Origin: Platycnemis pennipes
Lineage: Eukaryota; Arthropoda; Insecta; Odonata; Platycnemididae
Length of the DNA: 64,000 nt
Direction: 5' to 3'
Assembly: GCA_933228895.1 (NCBI GenBank)
Contig: OW121846.1
Span: forward strand, 108,889,054 to 108,953,053
The notes under the pieces were generated by a model. The model was not told the origin of the DNA, did not search any database, and worked only from the letters and a program-made list of their open reading frames with translations. Below, in pieces: positions 45,801-53,470 of this stretch (position 1 is the stretch's first letter; each line of letters opens with the position of its first letter). Made by a program: the position numbers and the translations under genes.

Positions 45801-48800
45801 TTTAATAAATAGGAGATTGAGGAAGCCATGAATTCCTGACAAAGAATCCACGGGAAACTAACAAAAAATTACTTCACTTCCAAAAACATATGCAGAATGA
45901 ATATTTAATAAAAGAAAAACTTTTTTTTATCCCCTGGAAAATGTCAGTCAATTGAACTTTAAAGTGTGCGAGAGAAAATGAAGAAGAGAGCATCCAAAAC
46001 AATCAGGCAACTCAGTGGCGCGATGTCACTGCCAAGAAGTAATGCACAGGCTACAACCACTGTTGCTCCTCCTCCAGCCACTCCTCATCCCCATCATTCC
46101 CTCTTCACATGGCACAACTGCATTTAGCCATGAAAAATCTTTCAATAACTGCTACAATGTATCCATTCTTGCCTCTCCTCCCTCTTCCTCACTAAAACAC
46201 CACTTAAGCTTAACTCACTTAACCCTTTCACTCTGAAAATCGAATATAGTTTACTTCATTTTTTTTCCAATGGATAGACTTTTCTCCACGGTCTAGAAAA
46301 AACATGTTTGTAACATGCTCTAAACGACTGAAGACTCTTCTTCTGAGAACAAGCATTTGAAGGACCTTTGCTGCCACCTATGTGCAGAAATAAGAAGATA
46401 TACAAAAAAGTCGCTGTAGAGCAGCACCACCTGAAGCTTAAATTTAATATTGTGATTTTTCAGTTGTTAAATGACGCTTCACAGAGAACTGTGCTGAAAA
46501 TGAAATCCACAGTGAAAGGGTAAGCCAGCTTACATATCAGTACCCAAATCCTTTGCCCCCCAGTACCAGTTCTCAATGCCAACCAGTAATGTCCTTCCTC
46601 CCCCTCCCCCCCAGCCTTCACCGCTCTCCTTTACCTTCCATCCCCTCTTCTCCACCCATCCTGTCCCCATCCAGTCTCCTTCGTCCTACAAAGAATGTGC
46701 TGCACCCAAAAGCCTCTGCTGACCTCTGCCTGAATTTTGCTTCAAAGTGCTCAAATTTACATGCTAAACTATATTTACATTAGAGTACAATCTACCTGTA
46801 CTTAGTACGGATAATAAAATGAATAGGATAATTTTTATTGCAAAGAATCTCAACAAAATTATGATAATCTATTCCTCTCAGGCATGGGAATTTCATGAAA
46901 TTCTTCAAATTTCAAGGATAATACCCAAAATTCCCATCTAATTCCCAGTTTTCAAGGCCCCAAATGACATTCACATCTTCTTCCTGGTTTTCAATGCTTT
47001 TAAGGTTGGTAGACACCCTGTTGTGGATCATGGTGGCCTAAAGGGTAGAGTGCTGGGCTACAGACCAGAGGGTCCCGGGTTCAATTCCTGGGCAAAAGCT
47101 TCCTGGACACCCCCACCTAAAAATGCTAGTGATTCTATTTTCTGTGAGTCAGAATTTTGTACGAAATCAAAGGAGGCCCAGGGAAAGGAACTGGCCCCCC
47201 TACCCTGAATGTGTGAACTTCACACACCAATGCCTTAGTACAGGGTGAGCTCTACCCTTGCCCATCAAAAACCAACCTCCGGTTTAATTGATTTTTTTTT
47301 TAAATAATTTGTATTTGGGACAAATGTATCGTCACCCAGTTCTTCCTTCTATTATGTACCTCAGGACTACTTGCCAGTACTTTCTACAGCTTACTAAGGA
47401 GAAGAGCAGTTTAACCTCTTTCATCCAGCAGTCTTGGGACCTAATGAGTGCCAGACCACAGAAAAAATCCATTTGTAGAATGAGTCAGATGATCAAAGCT
47501 AGAAAAAAATGCTTTATAACTAAACTTGTCAAGTTACTCAATATATTTCCTACTGTGCCATTTACCACAGCAGTGCTGGAAAGAACTTTTGAATAAATAA
47601 TTGACTTTGAACCATTTCCAAAATTATCAGCACAAAATTCAAAATATCTTCAGAAGTCATGTATTAACCATCGTACCTTACAGGTTGAATCAGTATTATG
47701 AAATAATCTCAAATGTTCACTCATAGAAAGTAGAGTTACAAAGTAAACCACGTGAATTGCTTGAAATTTTCAGGGTTTAAATGATACATCAGTCTGTGTG
47801 TGTCACCAGTACAAGAGTTATTTTTACATTCTAGCGATTTAGTCGGTGCAAGTTTCTGGCGATTTTGCAAGTGCCGGAAATCCTGAATCTAATTTTATTT
47901 GGTTTACCTACACTCAGTAAGACAGTTGCATTGCTTAAACCTGTCGGCGCCCGTAAGCAGAAACCTGCTTTCTTTGCCTTCACTATCAGCTCATTCCAGC
48001 AAATTTTACGACATAGGAAACAATCCCAGGCAGGAATGAATTTGCTTTTACCGTTTCCTTCTCCACTGTGTTACACATGTACGTTCTTCATGCCTGTCTG
48101 GGCCGGTAAGCAGAAAACCTGCTTCCTTTACTTTGTGGCCTGAGGAAATCCAAGTAAACAAGTAACATAATTGCAATGTGAGCACTATCTAACGCTATAC
48201 AATGGACAATTTGTGAACTAAAAACTGTGTATTCAAAATGTGCTGGATGATCAAGTAGCTGGATTATAAGATTCTGGACTAAAGAGAACCTTTATAAGAA
48301 TATATGTATTCCTCAATTACAAAAAAATGAAGAATAAACATTTTTCTACATCTTTTGCGGACAGGTTCTCTCAAAATACACTTACACTTAGTATTGACTA
48401 CTTAAGTCCCATATGCTTCATTAAAATCAGTTTCTACTTCATCTGCTATACATCAGATACCATTTATTGCTAATAAAAAGTCATACTCCAGTCATGCTCA
48501 CCAACATATTTGTTTCACGCTTTTTTTTCAACTCTGATATGTGGTAACTCCTTTTAACAGATGCTTATACACTCACCAATGCAGCACTCATTGTTTTCAC
48601 CATGACCTTCGTAAAGCCAGTGACTGGAACCACCTTATCTCTTATGATTTCTCCATCTCCAGCATGGGATACTGTGAAAGGCACTTGCCCCACAGGACTC
48701 TCCACTTTGACTGGGGGCATGCTTTCCTCCCTGAGGAAAGCTAATACATCCTCTTTCAAGATGCGTCCATCTTTACCAGTTCCAGGGATAGCACCAAGTG

Positions 48801-51800
48801 CTAACTGAAAATTAGGAAATGGATATTCAGTCATATACAGTAGAAACGCTAAATTATGATCCTCGAAATTACGATATTTTGATATTACGAAGCAAAATCT
48901 TTGGTCCCGACCATAAGGGTATCTAAATACATGTAACAGTACTCGACATTACGAAATAACGATGTTTTGAAATTTCTAACCTCAGGTCTCAGTCCTGACG
49001 TGAAAAATTACTTGTTTTTACGAATAATGACAGACCATGGCAGCATTTTTCAGACACTCCTTGCCAAAGTAAGGCTCCTAATAATTCATCGTTGGCATGC
49101 AAATTATGCATTAGGACAACTTTGAATCATAGGTAGAGTAGTACATAAAATATGTCACCAATACGACTAAAAACACATTCAGCTTTGCCAACACCAAGTC
49201 ATAAAAAAATGTAAATGTGTCAAGTACAGATATACTTACCCGCGAGAAACTAATAGCTACAACCAGCATTTTCCTCTCATAATCACAGTCATTTTTTGCT
49301 ACCCGTTTTCCCCAAACATAAATCCATGAGGGGTATTCCAAATACAGTAATAGTTAACTGCGCCCGTGCACTCAAAAACGTTTTCACAGGCATCGGAAGA
49401 GATACTATGGCATTCGGCGATAAATTCTGTCATGCATATCACACATGGTAGCGTTTTTCTACGTACATATTTCAGACTGATTACCTAACCTTACTCCATG
49501 GCCTCATTTTCCAGCTGACAATAGACATCAACAAAAGAATCAGATTTTATTTACCATCCTAATTGAGCGTTTCCTTAAAAATATCTTCTCAGCTGCCATC
49601 CTCCGGAGTGACAAGGAATCTGGTAAGGCTATTCTATCCTAATCCATGTTAAAGATATACATAAGACTAGATGATAAGCAGAACCATCCTATGAAAAACC
49701 CTAATTCACTTCGTCAGAGAGGGAGCAGAAAGCCTCGTCAGAATCCTATTCCACTCGGAGGCACTATCATCTCTCCCTTACGTTACCTGACGATACACCC
49801 TGGAGGAAATCAGGGATGGGAGTTAATTGGTACCCAGCCAGTTTGGAAGAAGGGTACAAGTTTACAGAGATCTTTGGGTAGGGGTGTTGATGCAAAAGGC
49901 TCAGTGTGTTAACACAGTCAAGGACGTGGAACCCTCTCAGTAAAGAGAAAAGAACTAACCTTGGAAGAGAAGGTGAAAATGATCCCCGAAAATGAATCAA
50001 AAGTGAAGTAGAAGTGCTGATGCAGAAAAGTTGGTCATTCTGTCGACAGAAGAGCTGACAACTTTTATATAATAAACATTTTTTCATCATAATTCTTCTT
50101 GAATTATTATTCACTGATTCACTTTTCAGTTTGCTGGAATTTACTGTGAATTAAGGAAAAGCGAAATGGAAATACCCACCCTTTCCCATGTTCTTTTCTC
50201 CCCTAGCAAACCCCACCAAGAAAATTCCCCAGTTTCCCATTTCCTTTGCTCCAAAACAGCTTACTCTCCTCCACTACATTCTTTCACATTTGCAGGGAAC
50301 CCAGCAAAGGCTTTCCTTCCTCCCATACTGGTCATCTCACTTCAAGTGACCCTTCGTTTTGCCACCCCCGGGTGGGCAAGAGTCACCCCCACCCTCCGAA
50401 GTCCCCAGTGCTGACCCTCGAGGAGATAAGGCCCCTCCATAAGCCCCTTCCCTCCCTTCTGCAGTGTCCCCCGCTGGCTCAGCAGGCCTCACATGTCCAC
50501 TTTTGGGCCCCTGAGGTGCCCTCTTTCACAAGAAATCTGTGCATGAGGAGTAACACATTCAAATATTGTTTTGAGGGCATAACTTGATTCATGATAAAAG
50601 ACCCCACTCTCCAGTATCTTGTCCTCCCTCTCCACAGGCATAGCCTATTGAGGCAGAGCAGGAGGAAGATAAGATGTGACTACACTGCATAAGGATATCA
50701 TTATTTCAATATTTATTTCCTGCTCACATCCCTTGGCTTTGAAGCCCAGCTGGATCAACCTCCCAAGTGACGTAAGATATTCGGAGACCATGGGACTCGT
50801 AGCTATTTTAGGGAGGGTAAATGGAGTGATCCCCTCAGTGATGGGTGAAGATGTAAGACTTCGGATTCCATCTTCATGCGTATTCCACAATTTTTAGGTG
50901 CATTGAATCCTTAAATTATTCCTGAAATTTAGTGGAAGAATAGCAGGCAACCTGATTTGAATAGAGCCACAACTGAAGCTTTCACAGAGTAAAGTGAAGT
51001 ACGTAAATTATGGATTTATGTTACCATCATTAGTAGCTGAAGAAGTGTAAAGGAAATTATCACGCCTTCACCGTTGAAATGCATGGTTTGTACAATCTAC
51101 TTTTGGAAGGAGGTAAACATAAAGTGGAGGAGTATATTGTAGGACTAGGGCTATTGTACTACTAGCTATTGTACTACTAATTGGTCTTATTAGAGTTTTA
51201 TATATTTTATATTTAGTATTTCTTCTTACCAGTCTACTTTTCAACAATTTATGATTTGCGAAGTACGCTCTGTTGCCAGCAGTGATTCTGTCTTTTATGC
51301 AAGCACTTATTGAGTTATCCGAAGTCACCAATGCTCCTAGATATTTAAAGGATGAGACACCCTCAAATTTATCTCCGTTGATATCTAATGTCTGAGGTCG
51401 TCTGCGAGCTTCAGATGTAGACATACACATGTATTTTGTTTTAATATTTTTGGCCTAATGACTCTAAAATAACTGAATGAGGTCCATTTCAGGTGGTCAT
51501 TTTTTGGTCAAATGAGACTAAAATGACTCAAAAATGACGTCACGGTGCGGGACTATTTTGAGGTCATTGTGAGTTTTTGAAGGTGACCCCATAAGTGAGA
51601 TCATCTTGAGCTCATCATCAGTTATGTGTTCTCCTTGGGTTGGGAAAATATAAAGAAGGTAGAATTAACAGATGGCTTTATTGTATACATATGCCACCGT
51701 AACAATCCACTTGATAATAGATTTAATTAATTCAGAAAATTAACCTCCATTTAGAGGTTACTCAACCATCCATTAAGTGGTTAGGTCGATGCTAAATAAA

Positions 51801-52999
51801 AGAATGTTATAACAGCGCATAACACTTGAAACTTAACTTACTTTTTTCTCCATTGCTAATCTTCGAACTGCTGGCGTAGTAAGCACTTTCTTAGTGTCCA
51901 AATTGGTAGTCGCCTGGCTAATACCATGAATGGAATCTGTTCCATGTGTAGGTTCAACTTTAATGTTTTCTGAAGTGAATAGAAAGGATAATGCATTGGT
52001 ATTTTTCCCGAAATGAAGACAAGATCATTAAAAAAATATGGTTCGCAATAACGAGCACAAATTTCCAAGAGGGGAAGCCAAAATGATGGCTAAGGGAAAT
52101 GACATGTTAACAAGGGCCACAAAGTCCAAAGGGAACAACATTCCCAAACAAATTTACGGTATCCCAAGTCATAAATTACCAATAGGAATTAATTAATTGG
52201 TTCCCACGGCTCTCTGACCTTGAGTGGATTCGGTGGCATCATCTATTACTTCTATGTCACAAAGGGGATTTCCGACGGACACTACTTCATCTATTTCACA
52301 ATAACGTTTCCTAATTACTCCACTGAAACGACTTGTTATGGTCACGGACGCTTTATCGCTCTGAACTTCACAAATGTTATCGAATTGATTAACGTGATCG
52401 CCCACATTAACAAACCTAGAATTAAAAAATGGATAAGCAAACTACCACAGAGTATATTATCTTGGTGCTTATGGAAAAATCATCCAGTCAAGCAGTAACT
52501 ACATAAGTGACAAATCTGATTAGTATGCTGCAATACTTACCACTCTTTCACGGTAACTTCTCTAATACCTTCTCCGATATCTGACAGTTTAAACTGCTCA
52601 ATTTTAACGGGAGCACTGAAGTACCTCTTGTCAAAATGCCATGGTATTATGCCAGTATTTAAGCAAGTCAAAAATACATGTTTTGGTTCAACGATGTTGA
52701 TTCTAACAGAGCTCGATGAATATGCGGACGCTAAAATCCTCGAAGTAGCCTGCCATGGGAAAAAGATAACGTTAACTTCCTATATTCACTCACAAAAGTT
52801 GCAATATGTTAACGTAAGGTTGCAGAAGAGCAACCTCATGGCAATCGTCTTTGGAATGGTTGTCATGCAATTAAAATAATTTTCAATTATTCCTCAGCAT
52901 TAATTGATATACCTTCAACGATTCTTCCTGAGCGACAGATACCTTCACCAATAATTTTTGCCATCGATAACTTTTCCAAGATTTCAACCTCCAAGCCAT
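18650..52999 (-). CDS. DBT: Branched-chain 2-oxoacid dehydrogenase E2 (dihydrolipoyl transacylase), nine coding exons
   Basis: E2 forms the core of the mitochondrial matrix complex that oxidises the 2-oxo acids of Leu, Ile and Val. It takes the acyl group from E1 on a swinging lipoyl-lysine and passes it to CoA. Join on the minus strand: 52913-52999, 52541-52626, 52219-52415, 51842-51969, 48577-48804, 42611-42814, 33238-33429, 25170-25241, 18650-18817. That is 1362 nt, 453 aa, all introns GT-AG and in phase. Order: basic targeting leader (about 1-40), lipoyl domain (about 40-115, lysine in EVQSDKASV), E1/E3-binding domain (about 152-190), catalytic domain (about 222-453) ending with the [11 protein letters not shown] active site. 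The family is usually about 480 aa; the linkers here are shorter. No stop or frameshift, so probably functional. Introns 1-3 are under 300 bp and introns 4-8 are 3-9 kb. Confidence 0.97.
18945..18995 (+). mobile_element. tRNA-derived SINE fragment (B-box only)
   Basis: GTGGTTCAATTCCCAGTCCAG resembles a Pol III B box with tRNA T-arm pairing. No A box upstream, so only a remnant in DBT intron 8. Confidence 0.4.
19200..19985 (+). pseudogene. LINE ORF1-like relic with PHD-type finger
   Basis: An open stretch at 19202 reads [29 protein letters not shown], with PHD-like spacing Cys...Cys...Tyr-His-x2-Cys. After stops, 19500-19760 gives a coiled-coil-like [11 protein letters not shown] region and a Ser/Gln/Pro linker, and 19803-19985 a basic segment. 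PHD finger plus coiled coil is a layout seen in ORF1 proteins of CR1/L2-type LINEs. Frames are broken and no polymerase follows in place. I cannot exclude a decayed host gene. Confidence 0.4.
20896..22808 (+). mobile_element. Tigger/pogo DNA transposon, 1.9 kb, TA target duplication
   Basis: Both ends are visible: CAGTAAGTTCTCGACTTACG at 20896 and its reverse complement with one change ending at 22808. They are flanked by TA at 20894-20895 and 22809-22810, which fits Tc1/mariner-pogo insertion. Inside is a broken Tigger transposase. Confidence 0.93.
21222..22385 (+). pseudogene. Tigger transposase (CENP-B HTH, DDE), broken and internally deleted
   Basis: Begins [20 protein letters not shown], then [18 protein letters not shown], a CENP-B-type helix-turn-helix; the frame stops near 21376. 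21505-21927 gives the second HTH ([20 protein letters not shown]) and the start of the catalytic domain, [19 protein letters not shown], where the usual NVDET is NVDDT. The frame stops at 21925. Most of the rest of the DDE core is missing. 22023-22385 supplies a separate acidic/leucine C-terminal tail ([15 protein letters not shown]). It resembles the TIGD1-like group. Non-functional. Confidence 0.9.
23396..25169. other. DBT intron 8, repeat-poor AT-rich part
   Basis: No element or exon recognised before DBT exon 8. Confidence 0.5.
25170..25241 (-). CDS. DBT: DBT exon 8 (catalytic domain)
   Basis: 24 codons: [24 protein letters not shown]. Acceptor TTTTTCAG, donor GTATGT, phase 0. Confidence 0.97.
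25960..26060. mobile_element. pogo-like terminal repeat, solo end
   Basis: TACAGTAGAACCTCTTTTTT followed by several TTACGAA motifs (ACGAACCTCTAATTTACGAA) and GGTCCCAATCTTT. CAGTxGAACC plus repeated TTACGA is typical of pogo/Tigger ends. No matching second end nearby. Confidence 0.5.
27540..28000 (+). pseudogene. Transposase-like relic with SDGAxxxYKN motif
   Basis: Frames over 27550-28000 give [49 protein letters not shown] and, near 27816, [18 protein letters not shown]. From general knowledge this set (aspartate in SDG..YKN, an aromatic WHFF, KGP-like glycine, a C-terminal IPGTRxFH) belongs to uncharacterised arthropod transposon proteins. I cannot assign the superfamily. The frame is broken at least three times. 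Confidence 0.6.
28048..28086. repeat. Hairpin, 17-bp arms
   Basis: GCATATGGTGACCTTCC is mirrored by GGAAGGACACCATATGC with one mismatch, immediately after the transposase relic. Confidence 0.8.
28900..30070 (+). repeat. Interspersed repeat family A, copy 3, with GATACC/GGTATC-rich end
   Basis: 28930-29660 matches 720-1440 and, inverted, 8430-9185. 29850-30060 is dense in GGTATCGG and GATACC in both orientations, also present in the 8.2 kb copy but not in the first. Confidence 0.8.
30071..30763. other. DBT intron 7, gene-free
   Basis: GGATCC-type short repeats at 30060-30150 then AT-rich sequence; nothing else supported. Confidence 0.4.
30764..32309. mobile_element. Probable second Tigger/pogo element, 1.5 kb
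   Basis: Starts CAGTGGAACCACC after TA (30762-30763) and ends with the complement of CAGTGAAACCTCTT before TA (32310-32311). The ends agree at about 11 of 13 positions. Near 31175 a Met-initiated basic peptide [15 protein letters not shown] could be a transposase N-terminus remnant. No recognisable catalytic domain. Confidence 0.5.
32511..32681 (+). repeat. Exon-7-flanking repeat, copy 1
   Basis: Nearly identical to 34343-34523, from CTTTCGTGCTAGTCAGAGCT to ACATTATAATAAAAT. Copy 2 has an extra 10 bp (TGTGCTGGTC). Confidence 0.9.
33238..33429 (-). CDS. DBT: DBT exon 7 (catalytic domain)
   Basis: [20 protein letters not shown], then [11 protein letters not shown], the conserved centre of 2-oxoacid dehydrogenase acyltransferases. 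Phase 0 both sides, so its loss would keep frame. Near-identical 170-180 bp repeats flank it at 32511 and 34343. Confidence 0.97.
34145..34340. mobile_element. pogo-like MITE remnant
   Basis: TACAGTGGAAGCCCCATGTC with AAATAGCGAGG and ATATAGCGAGTAA blocks resembles Tigger-type ends; the second terminus is not clear. It ends against the exon-7-flanking repeat. Confidence 0.4.
34343..34523 (+). repeat. Exon-7-flanking repeat, copy 2
   Basis: Direct-repeat partner of 32511-32681. The two copies bracket DBT exon 7 in the same orientation. Confidence 0.9.
34611..35377. mobile_element. TIR element, 767 bp, inserted in family B
   Basis: Starts CAGGGTTTATAGGA and ends TCCTATAAACCCTG (perfect 14-bp inverted repeats), flanked by ATCAT on both sides. 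Interior ends share CTGACTTTTCCAGG-like and complementary text. The family B copy at 49.76 kb shows the uninterrupted site CACTATCATCTCTCCC. Non-autonomous; hAT-like ends but a 5-bp rather than 8-bp duplication. Confidence 0.85.
36221..36436. mobile_element. Palindromic MITE inserted in family B
   Basis: Inverted arms of about 38 bp: CTTATGTCCAGGATGGAAGA... from 36256 and its near-exact complement ending ...CCCGGACATAAG at 36429. ATAAGATGTGAC is present at both borders (36209-36220 and 36425-36436), while the 50.67 kb copy has it once. Confidence 0.8.
37828..37968 (+). repeat. 5' LTR of the gypsy element (141 bp)
   Basis: Begins TGTTGTAAAAAATGAATAAC and ends ATACCACA. One of the shortest LTR types. 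Promoter and polyadenylation functions must fit in 141 bp; AATAAC near the start is the nearest thing to a poly(A) signal. Confidence 0.97.
37969..37986 (+). other. Primer-binding site
   Basis: TGGTGGCAGCGGTAAAAA begins immediately after the LTR; TGG pairs with the CCA end of a tRNA. The tRNA species is not determined. Confidence 0.75.
38015..42034 (+). CDS. Gypsy gag-pol polyprotein, 1339 aa, intact
   Basis: Start taken at 38015 ([10 protein letters not shown]); 26 upstream in-frame codons begin inside the LTR and are probably not used. Order by residue: gag capsid-like (about 25-230); Cys-His knuckles [13 protein letters not shown] (about 246, unusual Cys-x2-Cys-x3-His) and [14 protein letters not shown] (about 265); aspartic protease DTGAECNIM (about 337); reverse transcriptase with [12 protein letters not shown] (about 529) and FQDD (about 629, where YxDD is commoner); RNase [13 protein letters not shown] (about 776); integrase HHCC from HVGHPG (about 997) to CGTCAKF (about 1030), with DDE core in GADTF (about 1059), YTDGGP (about 1113) and NGKAES (about 1147); C-terminal tail. 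The whole is one frame with no frameshift signal between gag and pol, so cleavage by the internal protease must separate the products. No envelope gene. All catalytic residues that I can locate are present. Confidence 0.97.
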   Translation: MASNNQFEASAQGSSMDWCGNLATNWGIFKEKFSIYVEAFLSDRATDKRKVALLLYYMGERGHEIFRSFDLGESDRVNLNTVLTKFDTYFIPAKNVTYERHKFFSRHQLQTESYESYMAALRNLSVSCDLGSLRDELIRDRFVSGILDKEAKACLLRTSDLTVNKALSICQAKVVADLRADTLQVKQEEIQVKEEPVEVDVLEKKYDERTRGDRGRRWFGRPSPSSCSSGNRFQHASRGLLSQPRKCSRCGLSHDINRCPAFGKRCFKCQVPNHFASMCKSVIPREVNEINFKRKNSNSDGESDDENFLISVISNIGNKVVWTETLLINNFNVQVKVDTGAECNIMSLSQFVNLKVNQQVVKQTKASIISFTNGKVNVVGYCFLSCIFKGCTYHLKFYVVNSDCVNIIGLQSCLMLGLVANTILDNGICHNVIDKQKIRQQVNTLNIESEYLELFDGGLGLIPVTIHITVDLLVKPVVLPPKKIPFSLHEKLKIELNRMQDLGVIEPVTTPTDWVSQLVIVQKKNGNIRICLDPRPLNRAIKRSHIQFPTFEEISFKLRGARYFTKLDANSGFWMLPLDEYSSRLCTFQAGPFGRWKFKRLPFGLNCAPELFHRIVSQIFENIEGVVTFQDDVLCYADSLQKLKETVSLVLRRAKENRFKFNKNKCQFNVTEVTYLGHKFSAEGVRVDDERTKAISNMEPPKNKKGLQRILGMFNYVSRFIPNFSETTKPLRELLKNDSVFEWNGSLNECFEQLKSKLIKSPVLAYYNPNKPLTLSVDASQCGLGAVLIQNNRPIAYASRALTETQTRYAQIEKEMLSILFGCEKFRQFVFGRWVKVETDHKPLVSIFKKPLDKIPVRLQRMMLQLQPFTLEVSYKPGKLLYIADTLSRDFNVHSVDEQFDFDKDIELQVNMLIDNFPMTENNWELIKTKTIEDTVLSGLKNKIRCGWPRYKKVLSDELKPFFYFKDELSIIRDIIFKKDRIVIPSSLKSEMLEKLHVGHPGITRMKDRARSTLFWINMNKEIEDFVKSCGTCAKFQNNKTSSPLICHEVPELPWSDVGADTFELDNRNYLVVVDYLSNFIETTELHDIKSSTVICKLKSIFSRHGIPHKLYTDGGPCFASAEFRRFVGDWNFGHYMSSPHYPKSNGKAESAVKTVKNVLKKARDSGDDPYLALLSLRNTPRGSVPSPANILMSRSLNTNIPVCFESLKPKVVIKKARDELIKTQKKMKEQYDSHVHAEQRFHVGDGVSFQKSPKSLWSPGQIVAQSPEPRSYIVRDCGGKEYRRNSIHISPRWSATKSNSGSPLMEGNRDPEEMFLEKLDQYHTRSGRIINKTRLFES
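42278..42293 (+). other. Polypurine tract candidate
   Basis: The purine-rich run AAAAAACTGAGGAG lies just before the 3' LTR, where plus-strand synthesis would be primed; it is not a pure purine run. The 42035-42270 stretch before it is T/A-rich non-coding. Confidence 0.55.
42297..42438 (+). repeat. 3' LTR of the gypsy element (142 bp)
   Basis: Same as the 5' LTR plus one A in the A run at about 42303-42309. Confidence 0.97.
42611..42814 (-). CDS. DBT: DBT exon 6 (catalytic domain)
   Basis: [20 protein letters not shown], then [20 protein letters not shown] and [10 protein letters not shown], the first half of the acyltransferase fold with the CoA/acyl channel. Phase 0 both sides. Downstream intron 6 (9.2 kb) contains the intact gypsy element, which begins 172 bp from this exon. 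Confidence 0.97.
43010..44000. repeat. Duplicated block pair in a C-rich stretch (DBT intron 5)
   Basis: CCAGATAAGGCAGGTCT plus about 90 following bases (ACTGAATACACCT, CAGTGTTCTT-like) occur at 43020-43115 and 43929-44025. Between them lies C/T-rich sequence whose long open frames are Ser/Pro low complexity, not genes. Confidence 0.65.
45473..45509. repeat. Perfect hairpin, 16-bp stem
   Basis: ACCACATTATATCACC at 45473-45488 is exactly complementary to GGTGATATAATGTGGT at 45494-45509 with a 5-nt loop. Confidence 0.9.
46222..46519. mobile_element. piggyBac-like MITE, about 0.3 kb
   Basis: Left end TTAA-CCCTTTCACTCTG; right end CACAGTGAAAGGG-TAAG. Ten-base inverted ends next to TTAA (decayed at the right side) match piggyBac insertion rules. 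No coding capacity. Confidence 0.6.
47020..47300 (+). mobile_element. tRNA-derived SINE
   Basis: A box-like GTGGCCTAAAGGGTAGAGTG and B box GGGTTCAATTCC lie at tRNA spacing within 47030-47085. An unrelated body and a poly-T tail (47288-47300) follow. The long in-frame ORF over it is incidental. Confidence 0.75.
47940..48140. repeat. Two copies of a GTAAGCAGAAACCTGCTT palindrome
   Basis: The motif appears at about 47953-47972 and 48108-48128, each followed by C/T-rich TTCTTTGCC or TCCTTTACT. AAGCAG...CTGCTT can fold. Confidence 0.6.
48577..48804 (-). CDS. DBT: DBT exon 5 (subunit-binding domain, second linker)
   Basis: [20 protein letters not shown] completes the binding domain, followed by a Pro/Val hinge and [18 protein letters not shown], the beginning of the catalytic domain. 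Phase 0 on both sides. Intron 5 (5.76 kb) follows. Confidence 0.97.
48836..49060. mobile_element. pogo-like terminal repeat, solo end
   Basis: TACAGTAGAAACGCTAAATT followed by repeated ATTACGA blocks and GGTCCCGACC, as at 25960 but diverged. It starts about 30 bp upstream of DBT exon 5. Confidence 0.5.
49735..51125 (+). mobile_element. Repeat family B, copy 2 (uninterrupted)
   Basis: Matches 34575-36955 without its two insertions. The same CENP-B-like HTH relic ([14 protein letters not shown]) is at about 49960-50000. Placed in DBT intron 4. Confidence 0.8.
51130..51465 (-). pseudogene. RTE-type reverse transcriptase fragment
   Basis: Minus-strand [14 protein letters not shown], then [36 protein letters not shown] and [14 protein letters not shown]. 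YLGxLVTSDN...KIYKTLIRP is the thumb region of endonuclease-reverse transcriptase LINEs. It breaks down just after LIRP and abuts repeat family B. Confidence 0.85.
51842..51969 (-). CDS. DBT: DBT exon 4 (linker, start of subunit-binding domain)
   Basis: The first part is a low-conservation hinge ([20 protein letters not shown]); the second is [15 protein letters not shown], the start of the peripheral subunit-binding domain that docks E1 and E3. Donor GTAAGT, phase 0. Confidence 0.95.
52219..52415 (-). CDS. DBT: DBT exon 3 (lipoyl domain core)
   Basis: Encodes [20 protein letters not shown] and [13 protein letters not shown]. The Lys of QSDKASV is the lipoylation site. Polypyrimidine tract and TCTAG acceptor; the donor splits CAAG/GTCAGA. 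Ends phase 1. Confidence 0.97.
52541..52626 (-). CDS. DBT: DBT exon 2 (start of lipoyl domain)
   Basis: Encodes [20 protein letters not shown] then [25 protein letters not shown] is the family's opening of the lipoyl domain. Acceptor after GACAAG, donor GTAAGT, phase 2; the Trp codon is completed in exon 3. Intron 2 is 125 bp. Confidence 0.95.
52913..52999 (-). CDS. DBT: DBT exon 1 (mitochondrial leader)
   Basis: 29 codons from the first [23 protein letters not shown]..., rich in Arg/Lys and Trp without acidic residues until the end, as expected for a matrix-targeting peptide. Donor GTATAT at 52912, phase 0. Intron 1 is 286 bp. Confidence 0.85.
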
Positions 53000-53304
53000 T
53001 GTAAAACAATGGAAGGTCTCGTTCCCGAATTCATTCGGGAGGGATTTTCAAAATACTGTACCGCAAAATTTGATGATATAGATCATTCAAAAAGTACAGC
53101 AGTTACTAATCAACCTGTTGTATTCGGTTATCCTTTTACCGATCAGAAGAATGTGATTCACTTCTTTCAGATTGGCATAATTCCCATAGCTCTGAATAAT
53201 TTTATTTCATAGCAACATATAGACATTGAGAACAGCGATACGTCGTTGCTACTGGTCTCCACTATAAAATAAATTTACATGATAATAATAATCATCAATA
53301 CTCA
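53000..53304 (-). promoter_or_regulatory. DBT 5' flank (position only)
   Basis: Should contain the 5' UTR and promoter. No TATA box is clear, and I cannot place the transcription start. Confidence 0.35.
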
Positions 53305-53470
53305 CTCCGGCCGAGGTAGACAGGTCAGTAATGTGCCAGCTTGACATACATAAGGCCGTGGGTTCTAACCCTATAAAATGCGTAGAACGTTGCGCCTGGA
53401 CGTCAAATGCCGACGAGGCCGTTGAGTCTTGACAAACTTTTGAATATTTGAAGTCGTTATAGCATCCTCT
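53305..53470 (+). mobile_element. tRNA-derived SINE upstream of DBT
   Basis: GGCCGAGGTAGACAGGTCAG (A-box region) and GTGGGTTCTAACCC (B box) at tRNA spacing, then a short unrelated body. It lies about 300 bp from the DBT start, so it could affect the promoter. Confidence 0.65.

Noticed and set aside
47023..47208. Functional tRNA gene
   Set aside because: A and B boxes are present but the cloverleaf (acceptor stem, anticodon arm) does not close, and a SINE body follows.
52628..52879. 83-aa plus-strand ORF upstream of DBT exon 2
   Set aside because: It lies in DBT intron 1 on the opposite strand, with no domain.
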